From Hyphomicrobiales bacterium (lineage in GTDB: Bacteria; Pseudomonadota; Alphaproteobacteria; Rhizobiales; Rhizobiaceae): a stretch of DNA of 64,000 nt. The DNA lies in assembly GCA_900466875.1 (NCBI GenBank), contig UBNQ01000023.1:310001-374000 (forward strand), read 5' to 3'. The translations under genes were made by a program, and so were the position numbers. The notes beneath the pieces are model-generated. The model ran no database searches, was not told the origin of the DNA, and saw only the letters and a program-made list of their open reading frames with translations. Shown here one piece after another: positions 41,532 to 50,286 of the stretch. Each line of letters opens with the position of its first letter. Position 1 is the first letter of the stretch.

Positions 41532-42367
41532 CGCGCAACTATATTATGGATCAACTGTATGGTGATCTATTAGCGCACAAGTTTCTCGATGTCAGCGAAG
41601 AAATTAAAAAAAGGTTAAATATGATGTTGGGCGCGATGTATTGGCTTCGGTTCAGATTGTGCTGGCGCGAATATGTTTAAGTAACGGATATTGAATTTCG
41701 CCTATCTATAGTGGAGCAGCGTGGTGCCGATACCCGCAGGGAATGCACGCCTCCATGTGTTCCGATCGCTTATAGGCTTTCATTTATGGGAATACGGCGG
41801 GATCGGCTGAGGGATCCCGGCCTCGGCATCCGGTTTACGCAAGCCGATCGCTACCAGAGATAAATAATGAGCCCGATGGCGAGCGCCCACATCGTCAGCG
41901 CGATGCTGAAAACCAGAAGATAATTTTTAAAACGCCTTGTCATGATTCTGATCATGCCTCGGCTTTGGTAATGGTTAAAACCCTGTCAAAGCTTATGGCT
42001 GATAGTTCGTTAACGCCGGTATGCGCAATTTGCGCCATTTCGGGAATGTGTATGAAGACAATACGACCGGCCTGTGGACGAATATTTAAATCGGTCGGTT
42101 CGCGCCAATCGCGATTACCTTGATCATGGAAGATGGAAGCCAAAAACTATTGCTTCTCATCATCGCCGGTAATTTATTTGCGCTACTGTCGTCTGTGCTT
42201 TCGCTGTACAGGCATCTTCGCTACAAGCTCACGCCGGTAAATCTCGCTGCCGGTTTGTGTGCAGATCACAAACCTGTCCTTTGGACTGTGGCTGTGGCGC
42301 GCTCGGGGTGGCGCTGCGGGATGCGCAAGCGGTAGACGGCGCGAATGGGGTAGGGGAGCAAGAGGGG
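41532..42367. other. AT-rich 836-bp intergenic region between divergent EPS units
   Basis: The region carries promoters for the ExoY-like run (left) and the wzy-like gene (right). It includes one supported tiny gene on the minus strand (41851-41955). Two further short plus-strand frames are doubtful: 44 codons from ATG 41546 and about 69 codons from ATG 42126, the latter with a hydrophobic N-terminus; both lack an SD. The base composition is clearly more AT-rich than the flanking genes, especially 41530-41680. Confidence 0.5.
41851..41955 (-). CDS. Tiny single-span membrane protein, 34 aa
   Basis: The frame encodes a basic start (MTRRFKN after an alternative MIRI), a hydrophobic span with L-L-V-F-S-I and T-M-W-A, and ends Y-L-W before TAG. 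GAGG lies 1 base before the first ATG and 13 before the second (41943), so the exact start is uncertain. The pattern basic-N, V-F, M-W-A matches the 48-residue protein at 35996-36142. No known family recognised. It sits beside EPS genes, like the other copy. Confidence 0.5.
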   Translation of the reverse strand: MIRIMTRRFKNYLLVFSIALTMWALAIGLIIYLW

Positions 42368-43795
42368 ATGATGTCGGAACTTCAGCAGGAGCGCGCCGGA
42401 CGCAGGGCGCTGCGCAATGTGCTGATCTTTCTTTTCTGGGGACCGATCCTGATCGGACTTCTGAATTACGGTGCCGTCGAAATTCAGACGGTGGTGCTGA
42501 TGATCGTCCCGGTTTTTGTGATGATCGCCGCGCTGGCGATCACAAAAGGCATATCGGAACGAACAAGGCCCGCCCTCGTCACCGCCATCGTCTTGCTCGT
42601 CATGGCTCTGGCCTGGGTCGCGTTGCAGGTTACGCCGCTGCCGTTGGGCCTTTTTGCGCAGCCAGCCTGGCAGGATGTTGCCGGAATTCTTCCCGGTGGC
42701 GACGCCAGTATTTCGTTGACGCCCGGTGACGACTGGTCGTCCGCCTTGCGTATCGCCTTGCCACTCGGCGTATTCATGCTCGCTCTGCTGCTGTTCGATA
42801 CCGACGACAGAGCCGTTGGAGCAGTCAACGTTCTGGCGGTTGCCGGTGGCGTCGTCTCGGTTTTGTCGATCCTGCAGTTCGAGATCGCGCCTGATATTTT
42901 GCTCTTCGGTCCCAAAATTGCCTATCTCGACAGTCTCACCGGCTTTTTCGTCAATCGGAATACTGCCGCGACCTGTTTCGGCCTGATCGTTCTGCTGAAC
43001 CTTGCCTTGCTGCTTCATGCACTCGGCGAGCCGAGGCTCGGTTTCGACGATCTGCGGCGCTGGTGGCATCGCGAGCGCAGACTGCCGGCCCTTGGTTATG
43101 GTTTCTGGCTCTCAGCCTCGCTCATAGCGCTCATGCTGACAAAATCACGCGGTGGCCTTCTCTCCAGCGTCATCGCCATCGCTTTTCTGCTTGCGCTTCG
43201 GCTTTTTCGCCGGTCAAAAAGGCGTGCGATGGAACGGTCTTTTTCTGCACCCCGGATGGCCCCTTGGGCGCGGCGCAGTCTGCAGCTCGTTGCCGTCGCC
43301 TTGCTGCTGTTCTTCGTGCTTCACATGCTGGGCGGCAGAACATTGATGCGGGCGGAAACCCAGGGATTGGGCGACAGCCGTTACTGCGTCATGCCCGGCA
43401 TCCTGTCGGCAATCGCCAATCATTTCCCCTGGGGTGCGGGCCTCGCAAGCTTCGAGAACGTCTTTCCCGGCTACCGCGATCCGGCCTGCGGCCTCTATGG
43501 CATATGGAACAGGGCGCACAATTTCTATCTTGAGGGCATCTTTACCTTCGGAATAATGTTCCCGCTGCTGGTGGTAGGGTCATTCCTGACGCTCCTGCGC
43601 TTCTTCTGGATCGGTCTGCGTCAGCGGCGGGGATTGAGGTTCGGGCCGGAAATCGGCCTGTCTGCCCTTGTGCTCGTCGCGATCCATTCTGCCTTCGACT
43701 TCTCGCTTCAGATCTCGGGAATGGCCGTGATTGTCGCCGCCTTGCTTGCCCCGCTCGTGACGATCAGCCTGAACCAGCCGGGAAATAGACTTTGA
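42368..43795 (+). CDS. Wzy-like O-antigen ligase/polymerase family membrane protein
   Basis: About 475 residues with some ten to twelve membrane spans. The O-antigen ligase (Wzy_C) region is seen from about 260: K-S-R-G-G-L-L-S, a long periplasmic loop, then W-N-R-A-H-N-F-Y-L-E, which carries the conserved His. It would polymerise the lipid-linked repeat unit in the periplasm. GGAG and AGAGG lie upstream of ATG 42368 and ATG 42371; either may be used. It is the first gene of the rightward EPS unit that continues with export and kinase genes after a 370-bp gap. Confidence 0.87.
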   Translation: MMSELQQERAGRRALRNVLIFLFWGPILIGLLNYGAVEIQTVVLMIVPVFVMIAALAITKGISERTRPALVTAIVLLVMALAWVALQVTPLPLGLFAQPAWQDVAGILPGGDASISLTPGDDWSSALRIALPLGVFMLALLLFDTDDRAVGAVNVLAVAGGVVSVLSILQFEIAPDILLFGPKIAYLDSLTGFFVNRNTAATCFGLIVLLNLALLLHALGEPRLGFDDLRRWWHRERRLPALGYGFWLSASLIALMLTKSRGGLLSSVIAIAFLLALRLFRRSKRRAMERSFSAPRMAPWARRSLQLVAVALLLFFVLHMLGGRTLMRAETQGLGDSRYCVMPGILSAIANHFPWGAGLASFENVFPGYRDPACGLYGIWNRAHNFYLEGIFTFGIMFPLLVVGSFLTLLRFFWIGLRQRRGLRFGPEIGLSALVLVAIHSAFDFSLQISGMAVIVAALLAPLVTISLNQPGNRL

Positions 43796-44165
43796 TCCGA
43801 CAGATTACGCGATTGTGATTGCGTGTCGTGTATCAATCCCAGGTTTTTCGTCACTGTTCTTTCGCATGATTGGTGTTCTTTTCTTCAAAGGTCTTTTTCT
43901 GGAAATCTATCGATTGAAAGATCGATAGAATCCGGAAGCCCCAGCGGAAAAAGTGGCCATTAACTAACTGTTTGAACATTTATCCGTTCAATCGAGCCGA
44001 GGGATTAACTTAAGCATAACCATTCGTTATTCGTGCAGTCGTAATATGTTGCGGGGGTGCAACAGGTCGTCGGCAAGAACTACTTGTTTCAGTCTGGTCC
44101 GGGTGACTGGTCTGGCCAGCGCTTCCGGTTCATGCATATTGGCGACGGGTTCCAGGGGATAAAAA
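43796..44165. other. 370-bp region before the second export lipoprotein gene
   Basis: It carries an AT-rich promoter-like stretch and a 9-bp perfect inverted repeat at 43906-43929. No ORF with a plausible start. CAGGGGATAAAAA before GTG 44166 is the SD. Confidence 0.45.
43906..43929. promoter_or_regulatory. 9-bp inverted repeat upstream of the EPS export operon
   Basis: TCTATCGAT and ATCGATAGA are separated by TGAAAG. The half-sites are perfect. Position about 240 bases before the export gene start, in an AT-rich segment. It could be an operator or an mRNA hairpin; no T-run follows. Confidence 0.4.
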
Positions 44166-45371
44166 GTGAAAATCAAAGCCGCCGCAACTTTCTTCATCAT
44201 GTCGACGACGGCATTGACGAGCTGCACATCCCTGCCGAGCTCCGGTCCGTCCGCGAAGGATGTCGAGGCGCAGGCGACCGCGAAGGTCACATCTGCAAAG
44301 AAGCCGCAGGCTGTGGGTATCGATTATGCTTTGGTCGATCTCAACAAGACCGTTCTGAATTTCGTCCAGTCCGCAACCGCCACGTCGCTTGTGGGAGGTT
44401 TCGGTGGTGGACGCGGCAGTGCTCCGAGCCTGCCGCTCGGCGTGGGCGATATCGTCCAGGTATCCATTTTCGAATCGCAGTCCGGCGGTTTGTTCATTCC
44501 CAACGATGCAGGCAGCCGTCCCGGCAACTACGTGACGCTTCCGCAGCAGACCATCGATCGCGACGGTACGTTGAGCGTGCCGTATGCAGGTCGTGTTCGC
44601 GCCTCCGGCCGTGCGGTCGAAGATGTCCAGCGGGATATCGAGGACGTTCTGGCAAACCGCGCAATCGAGCCGCAGGTCGTGATCACCAAGGTCGAAAGCC
44701 GTTCGGCGCAGGTTGCCGTTCTCGGCGATGTCCGAACCCCGTCCAAGATCGAATTGACGGAAGCCGGCGAGCGCGTGCTTGATGTCCTGTCGGAAGCTGG
44801 CGGCCTGAGCGCGCCGGGTGTCGAGACATACATTACCCTGCAGCGCCGCGGGAAGTCCGCGACCATCCAGTACGATCATCTCGTCGCCACGCCATCCGAG
44901 AACATCTATGTCGCCCCCGGCGACACGATCCTCGTCGATCGCGAGCGTCGCACCTATCTGGCCTTCGGTGCATCCGGTCTGAATGGCCGTTTCGATTTCG
45001 AGGAATCCAACCTCACCTTGGGTGAAGCCCTCGGAAAGGCCGGCGGCCTCCTCGATGCCCGAGCCAATCCGGCTCAGCTCATGCTGTATCGTACGGTCGA
45101 AAAGAGCTTCCTGTCCAAGCTCGGTGTCGATACGGCGAAGTTCTCGGGTGAGACCGTCCCGGTCATCTTCCGCGCCAACCTTCGTGATCCTGGTGCATTC
45201 TTCGCGGTGCAGAAGTTCCCGATGCAGGACAAGGACGTCATCTACGTTTCGAACTCCGACTCTGTGGAAGTCCTGAAGTTCCTGGAAATCCTGAACTCTG
45301 TAACCTCGACTGCTTCGGGCGTGACGTCCGACGCAGTATCGACGCGTGACGCTATTCGGGACCTGAACTAA
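44166..45371 (+). CDS. Wza-like exopolysaccharide export lipoprotein
   Basis: A 401-residue outer-membrane lipoprotein with GTG start and a good SD. The signal peptide ends at the lipobox L-T-S-C (Cys20). A Poly_export domain starts near residue 100 (LGVGDIVQVSIFE), and two SLBB-type repeats follow (VLGDVRTPSKIEL near 190, then near 270). It is a paralog of the product at 20516-21694; both share PSENIYVxPGD and a C-terminal K-D-V-I-Y segment. It likely forms the outer-membrane channel for the EPS polymer and works with the kinase encoded at 46159. Confidence 0.92.
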   Translation: MKIKAAATFFIMSTTALTSCTSLPSSGPSAKDVEAQATAKVTSAKKPQAVGIDYALVDLNKTVLNFVQSATATSLVGGFGGGRGSAPSLPLGVGDIVQVSIFESQSGGLFIPNDAGSRPGNYVTLPQQTIDRDGTLSVPYAGRVRASGRAVEDVQRDIEDVLANRAIEPQVVITKVESRSAQVAVLGDVRTPSKIELTEAGERVLDVLSEAGGLSAPGVETYITLQRRGKSATIQYDHLVATPSENIYVAPGDTILVDRERRTYLAFGASGLNGRFDFEESNLTLGEALGKAGGLLDARANPAQLMLYRTVEKSFLSKLGVDTAKFSGETVPVIFRANLRDPGAFFAVQKFPMQDKDVIYVSNSDSVEVLKFLEILNSVTSTASGVTSDAVSTRDAIRDLN

Positions 45372-45480
45372 CGCAAATATTACGCGTTTATCGGCGTTAA
45401 CTTTGGCTTAACCTTTAACTTGATTGCGGCATGTAACCATGTAAAAGCTGCAGTCAAAGTGCCCTAGGTGGAGAAGTATA

Positions 45481-46134
45481 ATGCGTGCTTGTTATATCAA
45501 AAACATCACTAAGATCGCTGCCGCAGGTGCGATGATATCAGTAGTATTTGGAGTTGCAGGCGCCAGTGCACAAACGACTGCTCCGGCCGCAGGCTGCTTC
45601 GTCGAGCCGGCCAAGATGCCGAACACCGATATCCAGGCTTTTCTCGATGCTCCGGACGCATTGCTGACCCAGTTTCCGTCCGGCGGCTTGACGCTTTCCA
45701 GCCAGGTCCGTTCGCTTGCGGGTTCCAGCGCTGACGCGCTTGCACCGCTTCTGACACTTGCAGCACAGGCCAGCCCATCCCAGGCCGCTGCAATCGGCGC
45801 CGGTCTCGCGCGTGTCGCACGTTCATGTGTTGCCGCCGATCCTGAATATGTGGCCCAGATCCAGGCTGCGATTGCTGATGTCGAGGTCGCCGGACTGGAG
45901 ACGGCATTTACCGCAGGGCTGAACGAAACGCAGACCGCAGCCCTCGGTGGCGGCGCAGGTGGTGGTGCAGCAGCGGGTGGCGGCGCAGCCGGCATCGGCG
46001 GAGGAGGGGCGTCCGATGGTGGCGCCGGCACCGCTGGCGACGGCTCGACTTCGACGCCGACCACGGTGCAGACCTTCAGTCTGAGAAACGTTACCTATAA
46101 CGGCGAGATAAGCTGCTCCAATCCTGGTTGTTAA
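45481..46134 (+). CDS. Exported glycine-rich protein of unknown function in the EPS operon
   Basis: A 217-residue precursor with a clear signal peptide (about 1-31, ending A-S-A-Q). The middle is alanine-rich and helical; residues about 155-185 are a glycine/alanine-rich low-complexity linker; a short C-terminal piece (NVTYNGEISCSNPGC) has two cysteines that could pair. GGAG precedes ATG. It lies between the export lipoprotein and the kinase gene, so a periplasmic accessory role in EPS assembly is plausible. I do not recognise a named family. Confidence 0.75.
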   Translation: MRACYIKNITKIAAAGAMISVVFGVAGASAQTTAPAAGCFVEPAKMPNTDIQAFLDAPDALLTQFPSGGLTLSSQVRSLAGSSADALAPLLTLAAQASPSQAAAIGAGLARVARSCVAADPEYVAQIQAAIADVEVAGLETAFTAGLNETQTAALGGGAGGGAAAGGGAAGIGGGGASDGGAGTAGDGSTSTPTTVQTFSLRNVTYNGEISCSNPGC

Positions 46135-46158
46135 ACCATTTCATATCGAGGTCGTCAC

Positions 46159-48447
46159 TTGCAGCTTCATAACCGGGACTTTCAGAGAAACTGGCGAGTT
46201 GACGACACGGATGACGAGACATCGTCGCGTGGCATAAACTTCGAGGCGATTTTCGCCATTGTCCGGCGGCAGTGGCTGGTCGTTGCAATCTGCATCGGCG
46301 TTGCTCTTGCTCTCGGTGTTGTCAACATCATCACCGCCGTGCCGCTTTATACGGCGAGCGCGAAGATTTTGATCGACCGTGCCAACAGCGAGGTCGTGCA
46401 GCAGCTTTCGACCATCGGCGGTGTGACCGACGACGAGCCGACGGTGCTGAGCCAGGTCGAACTTCTGATGTCGGATACTGTGGCAATGACGGTCGTCGAC
46501 AAGCTCGATCTCTCGAACAACCCGACATTCATGACCGCCAGGCCGTCGCTGATGCAGACGGTCATCGGAACTGTGCGTTCGCTGGTGACGGTAACAGGAT
46601 GGCTCGGCTCAAAACCGCCTGTGATCCCGACGAATGATGAAAAGCGTCGCGCCGCTGCCGATGCGGTCCTGGGGAATATGGGCGTGATCCGCGTCGATCG
46701 CACCTATGTGCTCGAGGTGAGCTACAGGTCTCCTTCGGCCGAGTTGGCCGCGCGCGTCGCAAATGCGATCGGTGAGGCCTATCTCGTCGATAAACTGAAT
46801 TCGAAATATGACGCGACCCGCCGCGCCAGCGACTGGCTGCAGGATCGCATTGCCGAGCTGCGCCAAAGGGCGCTCGATTCGGATCTTGCTGTTCAAAGAT
46901 TCCGTGGCGAACACGGTCTTGTTTCGGCAGGTACGGTCCTGATGTCCGACCAGCAATTGTCGGAACTCAACAGTGCATTGATCGTCGCCCAGTCGGACAC
47001 GTCCAGGGCTCGAGCACGTCTGGAGCGCATCCAGAACATCGTTGCTTCCGGTCAGTCCGATGCGATGGTCACCGATCTTCTCGATAATCCGGTCGCCAAC
47101 GAGCTGCGGCAGAAATACCTTGCGGCATCCAAGCGCGAGACGGAAATCACCGACCGGCTCGGCTCGAACCATATCCAGGCCGGCCGCCTGAGAACCGAAA
47201 TGGCCGAGTACCAGAGGCAGATGTTTGCCGAACTCAATCGTATTGCCGAAAGCTACAAGAGCGATCTCGATGTGGCGATGGCGCGCGAGAAGACCCTGAC
47301 GGAATCGGTCAGTCAGGCGACAGGCGTCAGCGCCACGGCCAACCTGACCCAGGTTCAGCTGCGCGAGCTAGAGCGTGAGGCCGAAACCTACAAGAACCTG
47401 TATCAGACCTTCCTGCAACGCTATCAGGAAGCGATCCAGCAGCAGTCCTTCCCGGTCACCGAAGCGCGTATCATTTCCAACGCAGTGCCGCCGGCCGGCC
47501 CCAGCCATCCGAAAAAGCCGTTGACGCTGGCACTTTTTTTCCTGCTTGGTGCTGCGGCAGGCGCAGGTATCGGCGGCTGGCGGGAATATCGCGACCGGTT
47601 TTTCCGCACCGGCAAGCAGGTGCAGGACTATCTTGGCCTGGAATTCCTCGGCATGACGCCGCTCGTTGCGAATGCCGCAGACCGCACCAAGAGCAATGTC
47701 CAGCAGAAGCCCGGGCTGATCCAGAAAACCAGCCCGCTGGTGACCTATGTGGTCGATCACCCGCTGTCGCCATTTGCCGAGACATTGCGAAGCACCAAGA
47801 TCGCGGCCGATCTCCGCTTCTCGGATAAGCCGTGCAAGATCATTGGCGTTGTTTCTTCACTGCCGGCCGAAGGCAAATCTGCGATCTCCATTAATTTCGC
47901 CCAGCTCTTGGCCCGCCAGGGAAGCCGCACGCTTCTGATCGACGCCGACCTTCGTAATCCTGGTACCACGCGCGCAGTTGCCCGCCATGCCGACGCAGGC
48001 CTTCTGGAGGCTCTGCTGGATGGCCAGGATGTCGATCGCCTGCTTCTGGCTGACGACGTCACCCGCCTATCCGTCCTGCCGGCTGTGGTCCGCCAGAGAA
48101 CGCCGCATTCCTCCGAGCTGCTGGCTTCGGCCGGCATGAGGGGACTGTTGAAAAAGGCGGCAGAACAATACGACTACGTGGTTGTCGATCTTCCTCCGCT
48201 CGGCCCGGTCGTGGATGCCCGCGCAATTGCCGATCGTATCGATGGCTTCATCTTCGTTGCAGAATGGGGAGGGACGGCGCGTCGTGTCGCCATGGAAGTG
48301 CTCGATGCAAATCCACAGGTACGCGACAAATGCATCGGCGTGATCCTCAACAAGGTGGATCAGGATCGGCTGAAGCTTTACCACGATTACGGCTCCAACG
48401 ATTATTACTATTCCCGCTATTCCCGCTATTATCACGAGTCCAGTTAA
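46159..48447 (+). CDS. Wzc-like polysaccharide co-polymerase and tyrosine autokinase
   Basis: A 762-residue inner-membrane protein. The start is TTG 46159, with GAGG seven bases upstream and no better ATG. It has a first membrane span at about 40-60 and a periplasmic Wzz domain with coiled coil (about 60-450). The second span is at about 455-471 (after a proline-rich P-x-x-P segment). The cytoplasmic BY-kinase domain has Walker A LPAEGKSA (Lys573) and Walker A' LLIDADLRNP (Asp595, Asp597). The tail is a tyrosine cluster (eight Tyr in the last 21 residues), the usual autophosphorylation site. It controls chain length and export with the Wza-like protein. It is equivalent in role to ExoP / PssP. 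No cognate phosphatase is adjacent. Confidence 0.92.
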   Translation: MQLHNRDFQRNWRVDDTDDETSSRGINFEAIFAIVRRQWLVVAICIGVALALGVVNIITAVPLYTASAKILIDRANSEVVQQLSTIGGVTDDEPTVLSQVELLMSDTVAMTVVDKLDLSNNPTFMTARPSLMQTVIGTVRSLVTVTGWLGSKPPVIPTNDEKRRAAADAVLGNMGVIRVDRTYVLEVSYRSPSAELAARVANAIGEAYLVDKLNSKYDATRRASDWLQDRIAELRQRALDSDLAVQRFRGEHGLVSAGTVLMSDQQLSELNSALIVAQSDTSRARARLERIQNIVASGQSDAMVTDLLDNPVANELRQKYLAASKRETEITDRLGSNHIQAGRLRTEMAEYQRQMFAELNRIAESYKSDLDVAMAREKTLTESVSQATGVSATANLTQVQLRELEREAETYKNLYQTFLQRYQEAIQQQSFPVTEARIISNAVPPAGPSHPKKPLTLALFFLLGAAAGAGIGGWREYRDRFFRTGKQVQDYLGLEFLGMTPLVANAADRTKSNVQQKPGLIQKTSPLVTYVVDHPLSPFAETLRSTKIAADLRFSDKPCKIIGVVSSLPAEGKSAISINFAQLLARQGSRTLLIDADLRNPGTTRAVARHADAGLLEALLDGQDVDRLLLADDVTRLSVLPAVVRQRTPHSSELLASAGMRGLLKKAAEQYDYVVVDLPPLGPVVDARAIADRIDGFIFVAEWGGTARRVAMEVLDANPQVRDKCIGVILNKVDQDRLKLYHDYGSNDYYYSRYSRYYHESS

Positions 48448-48452
48448 GCCAA

Positions 48453-49130
48453 ATGCCTCGCGGAAGAAGCCCCGCGCTTGTCGGGATCCTCGTCCTGTTG
48501 TCGATCTTCGTTCTGTGGATCTCCGCGACGCAGATTTCGCTGTTCGTGCGCTATGGCGCGCTTGCGCCACTGGCTTCTCGCCTGGAGGCCGGCACGCCGA
48601 CCGCCACACAGGCAATCCTGGATCTGGTTCCTGTTGCCGAGGCGGTGCGTGACGCAGGCGTATGCCAGACGGTCTTCGTCAAAAGCGGTTTCACCATCTT
48701 GCTTGCAGCGCTGGATATCGAGAACCAGGATAACGGCTACGATGCCTGGGCCACCGCCATGCAGCGTGCGGAGGCATTCGGTCGCCATGCGCTGGGCTGC
48801 CTGCCGACCAATGGAGATTTATGGCTCAAACTGGCGAGGTTGCACCAGGCCACCGGTGAGCAGCCGTTGGAGATTTTCCAGTTGGTGAACAACTCGCAGC
48901 TTTATGCACCTTCAGAGCCACACGTTCTTGCCGCCCGTTACGCCTTCTACGGCCACCTGACCGACGCAAGCCTCAAGTTTCTCGACGGCACGATTGCCAA
49001 TGATGTCAGGGCTATCTGCTCGGAGAGCGGCAACGATATGCGCCGCGTGCTCGCGCCGCCTTCGCAAGGCGTTAAGCGGGTGATGGATGAGCTCCAGCCC
49101 GGTTGCGTCATCCCGCCAAAGCCGATCTGA
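48453..49130 (+). CDS. Membrane-anchored protein of unknown function downstream of the kinase
   Basis: A 225-residue protein from ATG 48453, 5 bases after the kinase stop, so co-transcribed and probably coupled. The N-terminal span (about 9-28) is followed by a mainly helical part that could be TPR-like (A-L-D-I-E-N-Q-D-N-G-Y-D-A-W and W-L-K-L-A-R-L-H-Q-A-T-G-E segments), likely in the periplasm. It has several cysteines (about residues 69, 114, 189 and 218). No enzyme motif. Position suggests a helper of EPS polymerisation or export. Confidence 0.72.
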   Translation: MPRGRSPALVGILVLLSIFVLWISATQISLFVRYGALAPLASRLEAGTPTATQAILDLVPVAEAVRDAGVCQTVFVKSGFTILLAALDIENQDNGYDAWATAMQRAEAFGRHALGCLPTNGDLWLKLARLHQATGEQPLEIFQLVNNSQLYAPSEPHVLAARYAFYGHLTDASLKFLDGTIANDVRAICSESGNDMRRVLAPPSQGVKRVMDELQPGCVIPPKPI

Positions 49131-49202
49131 AGTCGAAGCCGGGCCCGCGCGAAAAACGATATCGAAATCGGGACGCGCGGATCCGCAAGGTGGCGAACCG
49201 CC

Positions 49203-49793
49203 TCAGATATCGTACCAGAGGCGGGGATTGTCTCCGGACTGGATCTTGATCCATTTGAGATCCGTCTGGTTCCAGGTCCTGACAGCCGAGGTCCGGTTGT
49301 CGAGCACAAGGTCTCCCTCCGACGTTCGCACGACAAGCACGGCATGGCCTTCGCCGGCACGGGTCTTGGCGACCGCGATACGCAGGCTCCTTGTCGGCCA
49401 ACCCGCCTTGATGAGTTGATGCCGTTTGGTCAGGGCAAAGTCTTCGCAGTCTCCCGCCGTGACGTCCTGAGCCCAGACGTCATCGTCGTCATCGTCATTC
49501 TGCTCGGCGATCGTCCGGTTCACCGTAGAATTGATGCGCAACAGTTCGGCGCGCAGTGCGGGCGTCAATGACACCTCCGCATCGCCGCGTCCGGCATCGC
49601 AGCTTCCGCTGTTAACCTTGCAGAAGCGGACGAAGGCGAACGGCGCCAGGGTAAACTTGGTGGTCGTGATGAACTGGTGCGGAGGTGTTGCCCGCAACGG
49701 GCGCGCAAGCCCTGCAGCCGGGCCGGCGAATGCCGTCCCCGCGCCGATGACCGACGATACAAGCAGAGCGGCCAGAACAGTCTTGGCAAGCAT
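49203..49793 (-). CDS. Bacterial transglutaminase-like cysteine peptidase (BTLCP), exported
   Basis: A 196-residue precursor with a signal peptide cut near residue 23 (A-F-A). The catalytic triad of the family is visible: Cys116 in GDCEDFAL, His150 in GEGHAVL and Asp165 in LVLDN. It is related to LapG-type periplasmic proteases that cut surface adhesins under cyclic di-GMP control, but no LapD partner is in the window. An acidic run (six Asp) precedes the active site. Convergent with the operon ending at 49130. Whether the target is an adhesin or another wall protein is not known. Confidence 0.87.
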   Translation of the reverse strand: MLAKTVLAALLVSSVIGAGTAFAGPAAGLARPLRATPPHQFITTTKFTLAPFAFVRFCKVNSGSCDAGRGDAEVSLTPALRAELLRINSTVNRTIAEQNDDDDDDVWAQDVTAGDCEDFALTKRHQLIKAGWPTRSLRIAVAKTRAGEGHAVLVVRTSEGDLVLDNRTSAVRTWNQTDLKWIKIQSGDNPRLWYDI

Positions 49794-49963
49794 GATGCCC
49801 TCCGACGAAAAGTGCCAGGGATCGAAACCTGATCCCGTCTTAGCGCTGGTGTATCACTTGCGATTTTCCGTCTGTTTAAGTGCAATGCTCCAATTTTAGC
49901 GAACGGTTGTTTATCGTCTCGATCCGGATCATTGGTCGCGGCGAATGCCGAAGTCGCAAGAGA

Positions 49964-50125
49964 TCACTCGTCCGCCTCGAACCAGGCCGGTTTGCAGATG
50001 ATCAGCCCGAGGACTACGGGAAGCATGATCACTGCGCCAATCCTCTGTGGCCATCCGCGCGATTTCGACCCCGTTGCTTTCCGGTCGCCGTCAGCAGGTG
50101 TTCTTTCAAAATGAACCACCGCCAT
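49964..50125 (-). CDS. Small single-span membrane protein, 53 aa
   Basis: ATG 50125 is preceded by AGGGAGGA at ideal spacing, which is the main evidence that it is real; a longer frame to 50170 is not supported. Polar basic N-terminus (residues 1-28), then a hydrophobic span (IGAVIMLPVVLGLIIC), then a short acidic tail. Positively charged residues before the span predict the N-terminus inside. Not recognised. Confidence 0.55.
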   Translation of the reverse strand: MAVVHFERTPADGDRKATGSKSRGWPQRIGAVIMLPVVLGLIICKPAWFEADE

Positions 50126-50286
50126 GCATTCCTCCCTATTTTTTTTATTAGGAAGTGATAATGCAACCATAGGAAATAATCAATAAGTACATGCAGCTTA
50201 GGAGGTCATGGTTTTCTTTTGGTAAACGACACTCCGCTCGGAGCGCTTGAGGCCGGAAAGGTCAATGGATTGAGCCAGGGAGGGGA

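Noticed and set aside
41546-41680. 44-codon frame from ATG 41546
   Set aside because: No SD and located in an AT-rich divergent promoter region; the coding signal is too weak to call.
42126-42335. Possible 69-codon gene with a hydrophobic N-terminus before the wzy-like gene
   Set aside because: No SD, a C-terminal half that looks like translated non-coding DNA, and no recognisable family. Kept only as a note on the intergenic region.
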